Source: Oscheius dolichura (lineage: Eukaryota; Nematoda; Chromadorea; Rhabditida; Rhabditidae). Taken from it: a stretch of 64,000 nucleotides of DNA. The position numbers and the translations under genes are program-made. Below, one piece after another: positions 53,869-64,000 of the stretch (position 1 is its first letter; each line of letters begins with the position of its first letter). The notes beneath the pieces were generated by a model. The model saw only the letters and a program-made list of their open reading frames with translations, had not been told where the DNA came from and did not search any database. The stretch spans positions 6,634,001 through 6,698,000 of the forward strand of contig OW051497.1 in assembly GCA_932521035.1 (NCBI GenBank). Direction: 5' to 3'.

Positions 53869-54893
53869 GTTGACTGGACGACGAATCGAATCGAATAGGC
53901 CGAGATGGGCCGAGGACGCGATCCGCCTCGCAACCGCGACGCGGTCGCGTTGCTGCCTGATTCAGGGTCAAACCCGGGAATTTAAATGGATCGCTGATTC
54001 ATCAACGATTAACCTAAAAGCGAGCCGCCACCTCCAAAAGTCAACCAATCAATAAGCGTCTTCAAATCACCCTCTCAAAACAGATGTGAACAATTGCAAA
54101 GATTAATCCTTTACTAAACCTTATTTACAAAGTAAAATAGTGGAAAAGATCGCCGAGAATCGTATGACCTTGGCGGAAGCTACTCGTCAAATTTATGGTC
54201 CATCTTATCTATCCAAACCGGTAGAAAAAAAAGAGATGATTGCAAACGTTGATTGACGCAATAGGTATAGGGGGTTCTTTTGGGTTATATGCTACAAAAA
54301 TATAGTGGTGCCAGGTAGAAATGGTAGAAGAACAAATCGCTAATTTTATTGTTTATACAGTTGAGCGTGAAAACAATAAACACCTTGTGATGTGCTATAT
54401 CCCACACGTTTATATGTATTGAGCGGCCAGAGGCCATTTCTAGAGTTTGTTAAACCCGTGTCGGAGTCGGTTTGTACTAACACAGCACCCGTAAGGTAGC
54501 CACCACTTTCTACAAAGGTTGGTTAACGACGGAGGTAAGATCAAATCTCCCAGGCAGCTTTAAGATGTCAACAACCTTTTACACGGCAAGAGCAGAAACG
54601 GAAGGAGTGCCCAACGGGTCACAGGGGTTCAACGGGTCACAGGGGTTCCCTTGATTACTAGCCGAATTGACTCATAGCCCTCATTTATCGTGTTGAACGG
54701 GCTTCGCAAACACTATGTCACGCCTGTCATACATTTTTATTGGCCCAACTGTATAAAAACTAGCTGCAATTGGAGACTCATCTTAATCAATCGGAATTGT
54801 TTAGGGGGGAGCTGACTGTTTGCCCATATGTGGCACAAGCAAACCCTCATGTGAAAATCGATCTGTTCTCAGTCACTCTTATCACCGTTATAG
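53869..54893. other. spacer with a short tandem duplication and a small open frame
   Basis: A frame at about 54139-54255 encodes VEKIAENRMTLAEATRQI then YGPSYLSKPVEKKEMIAN, protein-like but unassigned and without an ATG start nearby. CAACGGGTCACAGGGGTT is present as two perfect tandem copies at 54613-54648. Promoters of the RRM gene (-) and the MCFD2-like gene (+) should lie at the two ends. Confidence 0.4.
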
Positions 54894-55403
54894 ATGCAGC
54901 AGATTGTAGCTTCCTTGGCTATTGTACTGTTAGGTAAGACGACTTTGAAACCAACTGAAGAACCCCAGGACTACATTATGCAACTTCGGTGGGCAACAAC
55001 CAACAGTTCGCCGGCCATGCTGAAGTCCAGGATCAAGAGTGGGTGGATGTATCATGCGTAATTTTAGACCTTTAGACATGTTAAACAACATATGGAGGAT
55101 AAAATTGATGTAAACAACATGACAGAAGAGCAAACTCGGTTCTATTATTTCTCTATGCACGATCTCAACAAGGACCAGGTCATCGATGGAATTGAAATAT
55201 TGAAAGCGTTGACTCACGATCACGAAAACGAGAAAGGTACCCACTAAGAAGCCTTGAAACTCTGTTTATTAGGCCCCGGAGTAGCATTCGAAGACGAGGA
55301 AAAGCTGATAACAATGATCGACGCCGTCTTAAACGATCTCGATTTAAACGGAGATGGAGTCGTCGACTATGCTGAATACAGTCGGAAACACAAAGGACAT
55401 TAA
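54894..55403 (+). CDS. MCFD2-like EF-hand secretory cargo adaptor, copy 1
   Basis: Small secreted/ER calcium-binding protein related to MCFD2, which works with the lectin LMAN1 in ER-to-Golgi transport of glycoproteins. Signal peptide MQQIVASLAIVLLGLHYATS, then a helix HVKQHMEDKIDVNNMTEEQT, FYYFSMHD and two EF-hands: DLNKDQVIDGIE and DLNGDGVVDYAE. Between them lies EKLITMIDAVLN. It ends KHKGH. The order H-x-x-x-H-M/L-x-x, YYF-x-MHD, two hands is that of MCFD2. Three introns of 35-45 bases; exon 1 ends CTGTTAG at 54934. The first EF loop has Gln at the usual Gly position. Its stop is only 3 bases from the stop of the convergent gene. Confidence 0.82.
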
Positions 55404-55406
55404 AGC

Positions 55407-56329
55407 TTATTGATGGTCGTTTTGCAATAACTGGGCGATAGCGTTGCCCTCTTCTCTTGTCGGCAGTTCGTCTGAAATTTGAAGATATTAGATGTCGCTT
55501 CTCCCATACCAATTCCTAAAATTTTCCTTGTCCAGTCAATATTTTTTAACTGGCCGCTAGTAATAAGGCCAATGACTGTACCATCATCGTAAAAGCTGTT
55601 TATTGAGTTATCCTAAAAGAGATATATGCTCTAACACAGACGTACTTTTGTAATAGGAAAGCTCTTCTTTTCCTCTGGCGTTTGTACTTCCTGTGGACGT
55701 GTTTCTCTTTGAGGGGTGTATAGGAATCTCCCAATATGTTCCAAGGCAGGGGGTGATAAAAAGCATCGCTTATTATGGAAGGACACACTTACGAGGCATG
55801 CTGCTTAACAATCTGACAAGTCCAGCGTTTGGCGGTTTATAAAAGCCTCTTTCATTGATCGAGTTCACACTCGGTCTTGGGCTATAGGTCTCTTTATAAG
55901 CTGTATTAGTTATTGCACCTGCGGAAGATAAGGGGAACATCGGCAGGCTTCTGTTCATTAACTGGTCCAAAGTCCTGCATGCGTGATTTTTCTCTCTCCC
56001 AATCTATGCTGTTATTCATTACGGAAGCCACAGTTTTGATCATTGAGAGCCATGGATTTTCCAGGCGAGGTTCTTCTTTTATCTGTGGCTGAAATACTAC
56101 TTTAAGAGGTATAAGACTGTATACCATCATTGGAGTATTTATGTATTGCATCTCTGGCAGCGGCTGCTGTGGTTCTGCCATTTGGAAAGGGAATCCAGCA
56201 ATTTCAACATTCACGGGGATTGGCGGAGGAGATTGCTAAAAAGAACTCTAAAGCTCGTTGAGCATTTACCCAGAATGGAATGTAGCATTCGGATGGAATT
56301 GACAGCGAAAGGAAGAGCAGCTCGTACAT
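55407..56329 (-). CDS. secreted protein of unknown function
   Basis: Start MYELLFLSLSIPSECYIPFW looks like a signal peptide and is joined phase-0 to QSPPPIPVNVEIAGFPFQM. Then EPQQPLPEMQYINTPMMVYS, LIPLKVVFQPQIKEEPRLEN, PWLSMIKTVASVMNNSIDWE, VPLIFR, SPRPSVNSINERGFYKPP, PALEHIGRFLYTPQRET, and NSFYDDGTVIGLITSGQLKN. A 40-base intron (GTATGG...TTTCAG) leads to the end DELPTREEGNAIAQLLQ-NDHQ. Pro/Gln-rich N-terminal half, no transmembrane segment and no recognised domain. It lies between two MCFD2-like genes, one of which it meets tail to tail, so a shared secretory role is possible but unproven. Confidence 0.6.
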
Positions 56330-56445
56330 GAAAACACAAGCAAACCACTTAAAACCGCACGGATGTGTATGTTTTTAATCGACGACCTATTTCTGATTTC
56401 AAGTGCCATGTGTTGGCCAAAAGAATAATGAAAACTTCAAACTTT

Positions 56446-56466
56446 GGGGGGGGGGGGGGGGGGGGG
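56446..56466 (+). repeat. homopolymeric G tract (21 G)
   Basis: An uninterrupted G run just upstream of the secreted-protein gene, on the same strand as the tract at 46213-46236. Assembly length may be inexact. Confidence 0.9.
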
Positions 56467-56772
56467 AGAAAAGGGAGAAATGACAGCCGTACTAGATTAT
56501 ACTCAATCCTTGTTTAGCTGTAAAACATTCGGTTATGAAACCTTCATCAAACTAGAAACCCTGTCTTGAGGGAATTGAACCCCATGGGTATTGAATAAAC
56601 ACTATTCTAGACGAGTCGTGTAACACCAAGTCGCAGTAACTTCTAATTATGCTTCCGTTAGTGATTCTATTTTCCCTTGTCAAATTTTTACGAGTCCACT
56701 GTTGATTTGCGAGTCCGGTTCTCGGAAATGGACTATGCTCCATTGTAAATTGGTTCAAGATGAGAATTCACA

Positions 56773-56940
56773 ATGAGCCTTGGGCCTTCTTCTAACCATC
56801 AATGGTTGCATTATAAACAGGTGACGTGGAAAGGAAAGAGTTTATGGAAACTTATCGACAGAATGAACAATGACCCAAATGGAAGATATCACAAGAGTTG
56901 CTTACTATGCTATTGGGCAAACGGTATAGAACAAAAGTAG
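56773..56940 (+). CDS. possible 55-residue microprotein
   Basis: An intact frame MSLGPSSNHQWLHYKQVTWK, then LWKLIDRMNNDPNGRYHKSC and LLCYWANG, stop at 56938. Its amino-acid composition (Trp, His, Cys, no low complexity) is protein-like. A GTATAG follows the TGGGCAAACG block, so it could also be an exon. No family recognised. Confidence 0.3.
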   Translation: MSLGPSSNHQWLHYKQVTWKGKSLWKLIDRMNNDPNGRYHKSCLLCYWANGIEQK

Positions 56941-57097
56941 AAAGGAAAGCAGAAAAGTAATAAATATTATGAAGTAGAGGTTTCCAAGTATTATACAAAA
57001 AAAGCACCAAACAGTAGACAATGGAATTATGTCCCCGATACCCAAGATAATAGTAAACATATTGTTCTAGAAGCTAGAAAAAGAGATGTTGTCACTT

Positions 57098-58040
57098 CTA
57101 TTGCCTAGTTTGAGCATTTTGCATGTTCTGTTGGTGATTACGAGCTTGATCTTCTCGAATTTTTTGTGCCTTCAAAAACTCCCCGTAGTCAATGAATCCG
57201 TCACCGTTAAAGTCGTCGTCTCTGAATAGAATAGGTCAAATGTTGCCCTACACAGAATCGTACCTCAATATGGAGTCAATCATCGTCTCCAGCTCAACTT
57301 CACTGGGCAGAGGCGGCGGTTGGTTTTGTCCTTGATGTTGAGGACCGGGATTTTCTGGAAATATTAATTTTTCGGATTGCAAGGCGGTCGATAAAGAAAT
57401 CCACGTTTTATAAAAGCATAACAGCGTCATTGAATACTAGTTAGGCTGTTGCTATCCGTGTTTTTTAAAAGAAATAACAGATGCTGTCGAGAGACTTGAA
57501 TTGTTTTCACTTCCTAATGAATGCATAGATAAAGCATAAAAGAGAACGAGAATTGCGTTTCAGTTTATATTTGTTTTAAATTTTTTTCACTAATGTCTTT
57601 CGTTTGAGTTTTCAAACAATAAAAAATTGTACAGAAATGCTTACCTGAGTGAAAATGTGTAATAGCCTTAATCAGCTCGATTCCATCCAGTTTACCATTT
57701 TTATCCAAATCGTGCATATTGAAATAATGGAATTGTAGCTGTTCGGGAGTCATGTTGGCCGTGGGATCAACTTTACCGTCGAGATGTTCTTTGATATGGC
57801 TGAATAGATAAATGAAAACGAATGGGATATAACGTACTGTTCATCCTTAGCTTGTTCTCCTCCAAATTGATTCGACGCCGCTACTTGTTGAGCCGGTGGA
57901 GGTTGCTGGTGCTGAGCCTTTAAATATTTTTACTATGGAGAGCGTAGACTATTTAATTTTACCTGTTGCTGCCCTCCGGGGAAAGAAGCCTGCTGATGAG
58001 CGTTAACCACAATTATTAGGATGCCCAAGTGCAACAACAT
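57098..58040 (-). CDS. MCFD2-like EF-hand secretory cargo adaptor, copy 2
   Basis: Signal peptide [16 protein letters not shown], then a Gln/Pro-rich insert ([20 protein letters not shown]). The MCFD2 core follows: [15 protein letters not shown] with EF loop [12 protein letters not shown], then a second Pro/Gln-rich linker ([15 protein letters not shown]), [13 protein letters not shown] and EF loop [12 protein letters not shown]. It ends with a charged Gln/Asn-rich tail ([18 protein letters not shown]). Both calcium loops have all liganding residues. Compared with copy 1 it is expanded by low-complexity segments on both sides of the first hand. Start ATG 58040; stop 57098. It is divergent from the HRD1 gene, with about 700 bases between starts. 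Confidence 0.82.
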
Positions 58041-58742
58041 CTGAAATATTGTTTATAAAAACAGGAAGTATCAGTAAAAACAGATTGAAAAGTAGCGAAC
58101 AGCTCATTCCGTTTGGTTCAATGAGCGAATGTGCGAAAAGCGCCGATACAAAGAAAAGCTGGCGTACGCAGAGTGCCGTTAGAATACGGTAAATGGAACC
58201 AACGTGTTACTTCACATATACTGTAAATGCTTATCCTCAATCCGGGGAGAATTCTTCTCTATCTACTTATGCCATGAATGGATTGAGAATTTTTTGCCCT
58301 GCAATATTTGAAACCCCTCGATGACAAGAGTTACGCTGGATAGCTCTACACGTTTGCAACCCGGGCAGAGACGCAGCGTTGCGGCGTGTTTCCCAACGCG
58401 AATGCGCCGCAAATGACGCACCTTTATAATGAATGTTTATTTCTTTTCATGTATGTCCATGTTTTCCGAGTTTGTCAAATTTTATATCCACCCCACCATT
58501 TCAAACAAGAGGTTCTCTCTTGGAAATGGCAAAAGTACAGACTTGATAAAAGGTTTCCCACCGATCAAATTGACGGTTTTCAATAAAAACCAGAAAAGCT
58601 CACGATTAATTCGAAAATACCTCTCAGAGTAGGAACTGCTTACGAAGTAAGCTGGGATAGAAAAACTGGTAGAACTTAGCATTTAAAAAAGTTTAATTTT
58701 AAAAGTTTTATTGAATTATTTCAGAGAACACGATCCAACTGT

Positions 58743-61019
58743 ATGCAAATTTCCGCCAAGCTGCTGGTGGGGCTGTCCCTCGTGGCCACGGCCGCTACCA
58801 TTGCAAATGCTCTCCTTATGCACAAGCAGTTCTTTCCATCTATGCTGCACATAACGAAATCGAATGCCAGCATGGCGGTATGTACAGTAAACTTTTTTTT
58901 ATAAATTTGATCCTTCAGGTGATTTATTTCCAAGCGATTATGATTGTTTTCATGGTCTTCCAACTTCTAAAACGAATCTTCTTTGGAGAATTGCGTGCAG
59001 CCGAGACTGAGGTAGGTCATTTTCGTACTGTTCATCTCAAAATGATTGCAGCATCTGTCGGAAAGAGCCTGGCATGCCGTCGTAGAAACGTGTCTTGCTT
59101 TTACTGTGTTTAGGGACGACTTCTCTCCTACTTTTGTGATGCAGTTTGTCCTTTTGCTCTTCGTCAAGGTATGAACTAATTCATTAGGCAAAAAGAGAGA
59201 TTTTTAGTGTTTCCATTGGTTGGCAGACGATCGAGTGGATATCATGGAAAGGAGCCCTTTGATCACTCTCAAGTTCCACATGAGGATGCTTAGTAAGTTG
59301 TCCTGGTGATTATAAACAAAGTGCTTTAGGTGTAATTGGAACAATGGCCGCTGTAGATGCCTACCTCGTTTCCCACGCCTATTTCAGCATAATCTTGAAA
59401 GGAACGAGCTCTCAACTTGTCTTTGGATTCGAGTAAGCATCGAATCCCAATGAGAGTTTCAAGTTTTTAGATACGCAATACTTATCACAATGGTCTTCCA
59501 CGTTGCAATTAAATACATACTACACATGCACGATCTTCGAACAGCTCAAAATTGGGAGGCCAAAACCGTCTATTTGCTGTATGCGGAGCTAGTAATGAGT
59601 GAGTTTTACATCCTACTTTTTTTTACATTTCTTTTCAGATTTTGCTCGTTGTATGCTGTATGGACTCTTTGCTCTTCTAATGATGAGGCTTCATACATTC
59701 CCCCTCTTCTCCATAAGGCCTTTCTATCTGTCCGTCAGGTGCAACTTATATTCTTTGATTTGTAACTGTCAATCCTCTTCAGAGCACTGCACAAAGCCCT
59801 CAACGACGTTATCCTTTCTCGACGAGCCATTGCTGCTATGAACACGTGTGTTTATCTGTCACTTGACCAGTTAATAACGACAATTACAGTATGTTCCCAG
59901 TGGTCAACGAAGAAGAATTGGCCAATATCGATTCCACGTGTATTATTTGTCGCGAAGAGATGACTGCCGAGTCTCAACCAAAGCGCCTCCCTTGCAGCCA
60001 CGTCTTCCATGCACACTGCCTTCGTAGCTGGTTCCAAAGGCAACAAACATGTCCTACTTGCCGTACGGATATTCTCGGTAAGCCTTAACTGTGTTAATTT
60101 GTTTTTAAAGTCCTTTTCTTGCAGCAAATCGTGCCAACAACCGAGAACAAGCCCCCGCTGCCCCACCTCAGCAACAACAAGCAGGACCCATACCGTTTAT
60201 GCCATTTGCACATCAGTTTGCTTTCCATCACGCTCACCAAGTAAATGCGGCTAACAATGAAGTAAGAAACAATTCCTTAGTTTAAAATCTTTCAAGGGAG
60301 CCCAGAATGTTCAAGAAAACAACGGGCAGCAGGCTCCACCTGAAATGAACGGGTTCGCCAATCTGCCAGGGTTTTTCCAACCTATCCCCGGTTTCCAACT
60401 TGTAAGATATAGGCGATAACGTTTAAATATATTACTTCTAGCCATTTGGATTCATGCCGCCAGTACCGCCACCTCTTCCTCCAATCCAGTTGCCCGATCC
60501 GCCTACGCTGAACGGTTTATCAGACGAAGAACTTCGACGACTTGAAGGAGACACTCGAGAGGCGATCATTAATCGTCTTCGGGCTCTTCGAGACATCTCC
60601 ACTCTTTTGGACGCTGCCGATATAATGATGACACAATATATGACCACACTCAAGTAACTCGTTAAAGCGTACCTGGACCAAATTTCTGTTTAGCTTGTCC
60701 GTGCAGCCAGAAGTGCCGGCAGCTAGCCAAAATGGAGCAGTTGACCCTAGTCAAAGTGAACCAAGCTCGAGTGGACAGGAAGCGGGAATCAGCAGGTTAC
60801 ATTGCCCGCATTATTTTGGACACTTTTCCGTTTAGCAATACTAGAAGCGAAGAAGAACAACCTTCGACATCGTCGTCATCAATGTTCGGTTCCTCTAAGC
60901 CGGCCACGGTTGTTCCTGACCCGTCGGAAGCCATTCAAGTGGGGGAAGAAGCTACAGAATCAGCAGACGAAATCCGACAGCGGCGTTTGAGACGGTTTGC
61001 TGGGGAAACGGACGCTTAA
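58743..61019 (+). CDS. SYVN1: HRD1/synoviolin ER-associated degradation E3 ubiquitin ligase
   Basis: ER-membrane RING E3 that ubiquitinates misfolded proteins during retrotranslocation. Start MQISAKLLVGLSLVATAATI, several membrane helices (for example VIYFQAIMIVFMVFQLLKRI with FFGELRAAE, FVMQFVLLLFVKTIEW, MAAVDAYLVSHAY, FGFEYAILITMVFHVAIKYI), and LRTAQNWEAKTVYLLYAEL. The cytosolic RING-H2 finger is CIICREEM, then LPCSHVFHAHCLRSWFQRQQ and CPTCRTDI, with all C3H2C3 ligands. A Pro/Gln-rich region follows, then a helical segment LSDEELRRLEGDTREAIINR and a Ser-rich tail ending RQRRLRRFAGETDA. Many introns of 35-50 bases. AATAAA at 61105-61110 follows the stop by about 90 bases. Complete, normal-looking ortholog. 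Confidence 0.95.
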
Positions 61020-62140
61020 TCCGGGTACTGTATTTATTGGTTAAAACATGTTACATAAATGATGTATTATTGTGATTTAAATTGTTAATATTTTAATATT
61101 CCTAAATAAAAGATTATCGGCAGTAGTAAAAAATTATACCGTTTAGCAGTTACATGAATACAGCTTCCTTTTGACGGCCTGAAATGTGCCAAAGCTTCAT
61201 TTATGCTTTAGAATATTTCGGGTCCGGCAACAGGGTAGCTGTCTCTTCATAGAAAAGGGGTCCGTCTTCTTGCCGACAATTGGCTGTGATACGAGCGAAG
61301 AGACGAATCACAAGTCAATTGTCAGGACGAATCAGGACCAGCGGATAGCATAAGAGGGCAGAGGGTGCAACTGGCAACGATTAAGACATCTGCGCAGATG
61401 GCAAGCCGTCCATCTGGCGGTATACAGCCAATTGGACAAGGTAATCCCGCCCATCTGAACCTCTAAGAGCCCATAAGAAGACTACTGACCAGTGTTTCTA
61501 ACATACTTTGTGACAGGCAATAACTTCAGACATTTGTAGGTTAGAGAAGAAAATGGAAAAGGAAGTAGTACCAAAAAGAGAAGAAACCTCCTCAATAGTA
61601 GACATTAAATATGAAGAACTATTTACACAAAGTATGGTTACTGGTTTTCTATTAACTATTGTATGCAAACAATGAGTTAAGATCTCAAACCCATTTCCTA
61701 ATTTATTCACTTAATTAGAGACGGTTAATGGTACCTCAACAGGGATGACAGGAACAGGCCAGATGTTGCCTCATTTGGCAAGACGTTACATCTGGATTTG
61801 GAAAGGCAGGTGGCTTTGTAGACATGACCTTTGTCAAGGTTGAAAGAACAGCTGTCTCATAAAAGTCCAGCCAGACTCCTATTGCTGTAGAACAGTAGGT
61901 ATTGCAAGATATTGTTGAAATAAGATCCTTTTGAGTTCCCCCTTAGAGACTTATCAAAATTGCCCTTTGTTAGCAACGGAGTGAAACATTGCGATCGGAC
62001 AAATACATTTGGTCATCCTTGAACTCACGGCCGCGAAGCAGGTCATTCCACCTGCGGGGGATCTTCTCCACGCCAAACTGTATTGATTATTGCCACACTA
62101 CAACTGAATGATCTTCTTTTTATAATATCAGTGTCATGAA
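61020..62140. other. spacer with HRD1 3-prime UTR
   Basis: Contains the HRD1 polyadenylation signal (61105-61110). The rest, about 1 kb, holds no recognised gene. The promoter of the acyltransferase gene should be at its right end. Confidence 0.5.
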
Positions 62141-63644
62141 ATGAGAGGAGTTCGATTCTTTCGTCCCTTTCTTGGGTGGCTATTCGGTATAACAATACTG
62201 CTCACATCGCTATTTGGCAACTACATCATCACCTTACTTCTGTTCCTGGTTGTCTTCGGCCGTCACAAACAATGGAGACATCAGATGGACAGAGCTATCT
62301 CTTTTTGGATGTGCATCCCCATGGTAGGTTGTCCTTAACCGCCTAAGTGTGAAGAGTAATAGGGGTTCTTGGAGCACATCTTTGGAATGACTGTACGAGT
62401 AAGTGGAGACGATATCGATGTCGAGGAGCCGGCATTGATCATAATGAATCATCGAACAAGGTTAGCTCCAAATAACGAATCTATTCTCTAATATCAGACT
62501 CGATTGGATGTATATCTGGTCGATGTTGTACCAAATAAACCCCTGGCTGATAACAACCAATAAAATTTCCTTAAAAGCTCAATTGAAAAGTCTTCCGGGT
62601 GCTGGTTAGTCACTTGGACCGCTGTTGACCTTTCCCACTTTAAGGTTTTGGTATGGCAGCTGCTCAATTTGTCTTTCTGGAAAGGAACATGGAAAGGGAT
62701 AAGGAATCTTTCGATTGTGCCATAAATTACTACAAAGGAACCGGAAAATCTTATCAAGTGCTGTACTGCACTTGCTGGATAATGAACGGGGTATCCAATT
62801 TCAGTTGCTGCTCTTTCCCGAAGGGACCGATAAGTCCCCGTGGACAACAACAAAAAGTCAGGAATACGCTAAGAAGAACAATCTCAATCAGTTGAATCAT
62901 CTGCTCTATCCAAGAACAACGGGATTCTATCACTTGGCGACAAAAATGAGACAGGGTATGGTATCCCAATACTTGAATATCATGTTTATAGCTAATTACA
63001 TCAAGTATGTCTACGATGTGACAATTGCCTACCCTTACAACATTGTCCAGTCGGAAATAGATCTTGTGGTGAAGGGTAATTGCCCGCGAGAAGTTCACTT
63101 TTACGTGAAAAAGATCCCCGTTGATAATATTCCAGTGGAAGAAATTGAAGTCGCCAACTGGCTAAACAAGTAAAAGACTCATATTTAATTGGACGTATTC
63201 AATTTCAGGATATGGCTAGAAAAAGAGGAGAAATTAGAGAAGTTCTATTCCGAACCAAGCGGGGTTAACAGAAGGTTCCAATTGGTGAAAGGAGACAGAT
63301 ACTGGACAAATGTAAGCGCCCTATTTCCGTAGTCAAAATCTTCGACTCGGGGGGACAGAATCCTTTCTTATTTTATCACATTCAGGAAAAGGAATCCTTC
63401 AAGAAAAGATTCGTGAAAATCTTCTGCTTTTATTTCTGGCTGACAGTTATCGGAGTTTGCTCATATCATATCTTCTTCATTTGGACTCTTCAGGTAGCCA
63501 TAACAACTCAAATTAGAGCTGTTGTTTCAGTATGGATTCCTGTATTTCTTCGTAATCAGCGGGTTACTTCATTGTGTCTACGGAGGGATCGACAAGTTCG
63601 TCTACCTGCGGTGGTTCAAATCTGCCAGACACACACCGGTCTAA
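62141..63644 (+). CDS. LCLAT1: lysocardiolipin/lysophosphatidyl acyltransferase (LCLAT1/AGPAT4-5 type)
   Basis: Membrane acyltransferase that attaches acyl chains to lysophospholipids (ER or mitochondria-associated). Start MRGVRFFRPFLGWLFGITIL with two N-terminal helices. Catalytic block I is IIMNHRTRLDWMYIWS (HX4D motif), followed by LPGAGFGMAAAQFVFLERNM and block III LLFFPEGTDKSPW (EGT), LYPRTTGF, then VTIAYPYN and PREVHFYVKKIPVDNIP. The C-terminal part has LNKIWLEKEEKLEKFYS and two further hydrophobic helices, ending RWFKSARHTPV. This is the LCLAT1 arrangement (long C-terminal extension with WLxxxWxxKExxLxxFY). ATG 62141 is the first in frame. The last intron before YGFLYFFVISG is short. 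Stop codon at 63642-63644. Confidence 0.9.
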
Positions 63645-63846
63645 ATATAAAATGAATGTTTCATAAAGTGTTTGACTGCACTTCTTGCCTGTGTATACTC
63701 AAATCCGAGGTTGAGTGCAGCACAGAAAAAACAGCACCCTCTTGAAGAGAACAAATAAGATTATCAGTGCCGTTCTGTATTTCCTCTTGCTCATCTACGT
63801 CATTTCTACTGTTTAACCTGGAGAATTAAGCATCTCTCCCCACTCA

Positions 63847-63852
63847 AATAAA
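63847..63852 (+). terminator. polyadenylation signal of the acyltransferase gene
   Basis: AATAAA about 200 bases after the acyltransferase stop and only 30 bases before the next start codon. The tight spacing, with an acceptor-like TTATTACAG between them, suggests an operon-like pair. Confidence 0.55.
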
Positions 63853-63881
63853 GCAAAAGAGCTCTTTTTTATTACAGAACG

Positions 63882-63965
63882 ATGGTATTCTGTCGGAAGG
63901 ATAAGAAGAAGAATAAAAAGAAGCTGGCCGCCCAATCAATGCCCACCATCTTCGAACAACCAGGG
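63882..63965 (+). CDS. first exon of a gene running off the window
   Basis: TTATTACAG at about 63871-63878 precedes ATG 63882, as for a trans-spliced or internal exon. The exon encodes MVFCRKDKKKNKKKLAAQSM then PTIFEQPG and ends at a GTAGGT donor. The lysine-rich start gives no family assignment. Confidence 0.5.
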
Positions 63966-64000
63966 GTAGGTTCTCTTATTTTTTGTACCGCTTTTTTTCT

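Noticed and set aside
53867-54055. Plus-strand open frame opposite the RRM gene start
   Set aside because: Arg/Ser-rich shadow overlapping the first exon of the minus-strand RRM gene; no motif.
1-64000. CRISPR arrays, bacterial operons or riboswitches
   Set aside because: The spliced animal genes show this is eukaryotic nuclear DNA; no regularly spaced repeats of CRISPR type were seen.

Overview
The window is compact animal DNA, most likely from a nematode, and probably not a close relative of Caenorhabditis. The basis is many introns of only 31-60 bases with TTTTAG or TTTCAG acceptors, acceptor-like AGs sitting directly before start codons (suggesting spliced leaders), several DUF268 genes (a family I know from nematodes), GT14 glycosyltransferase copies and a possible serpentine receptor. 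Species cannot be named from the sequence. CDS coordinates give the genomic span from start to stop codon, introns included; exon joins were made by eye from GT-AG sites, reading frame and family similarity.

Layout: (1) 1-6.1 kb: end of an unidentified gene, then E2F and CLASRP in tandem (+). (2) 6.6-24.8 kb: R7-family RGS protein (-), PPP1R37 (+), SLC19 vitamin transporter (-), DIPP-type Nudix hydrolase (-), a possible thioredoxin-fold gene (-), an F-box-like gene (+) and a small unknown gene (+). (3) 25-48.4 kb: a glycan-related block with an alpha-1,3-fucosyltransferase (GT10, -), an FkbM-type methyltransferase fragment (-), two GT14 enzymes (+ and -), a beta-1,4-galactosyltransferase-like GT7 (-) and four DUF268 paralogs (+,-,+,+). 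Its introns and spacers are full of small inverted-repeat elements. (4) 49-52.6 kb: a damaged 7TM-receptor-like locus and ZFYVE19/ANCHR (+). (5) 53-61 kb: an RRM-only protein (-), two MCFD2-like EF-hand proteins (+ and -) around a secreted protein of unknown function (-), and the ERAD ligase HRD1/synoviolin (+). (6) 62-64 kb: lysocardiolipin/lysophospholipid acyltransferase (+) and the first exon of another gene (+).

The most interesting signal is block 3. The DUF268 proteins begin with a membrane anchor and carry motifs resembling the core of a class I SAM-dependent methyltransferase. They lie among Golgi-type glycosyltransferases including a fucosyltransferase. I propose, as inference only, that they are luminal glycan O-methyltransferases. 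Two of the four have a small transposon inside a conserved intron, and in one of these the splice donor overlaps the transposon's target-site duplication. Block 5 groups secretory-pathway genes (MCFD2-like cargo adaptors and HRD1); there the stop codons of two convergent genes are only 3 bases apart.
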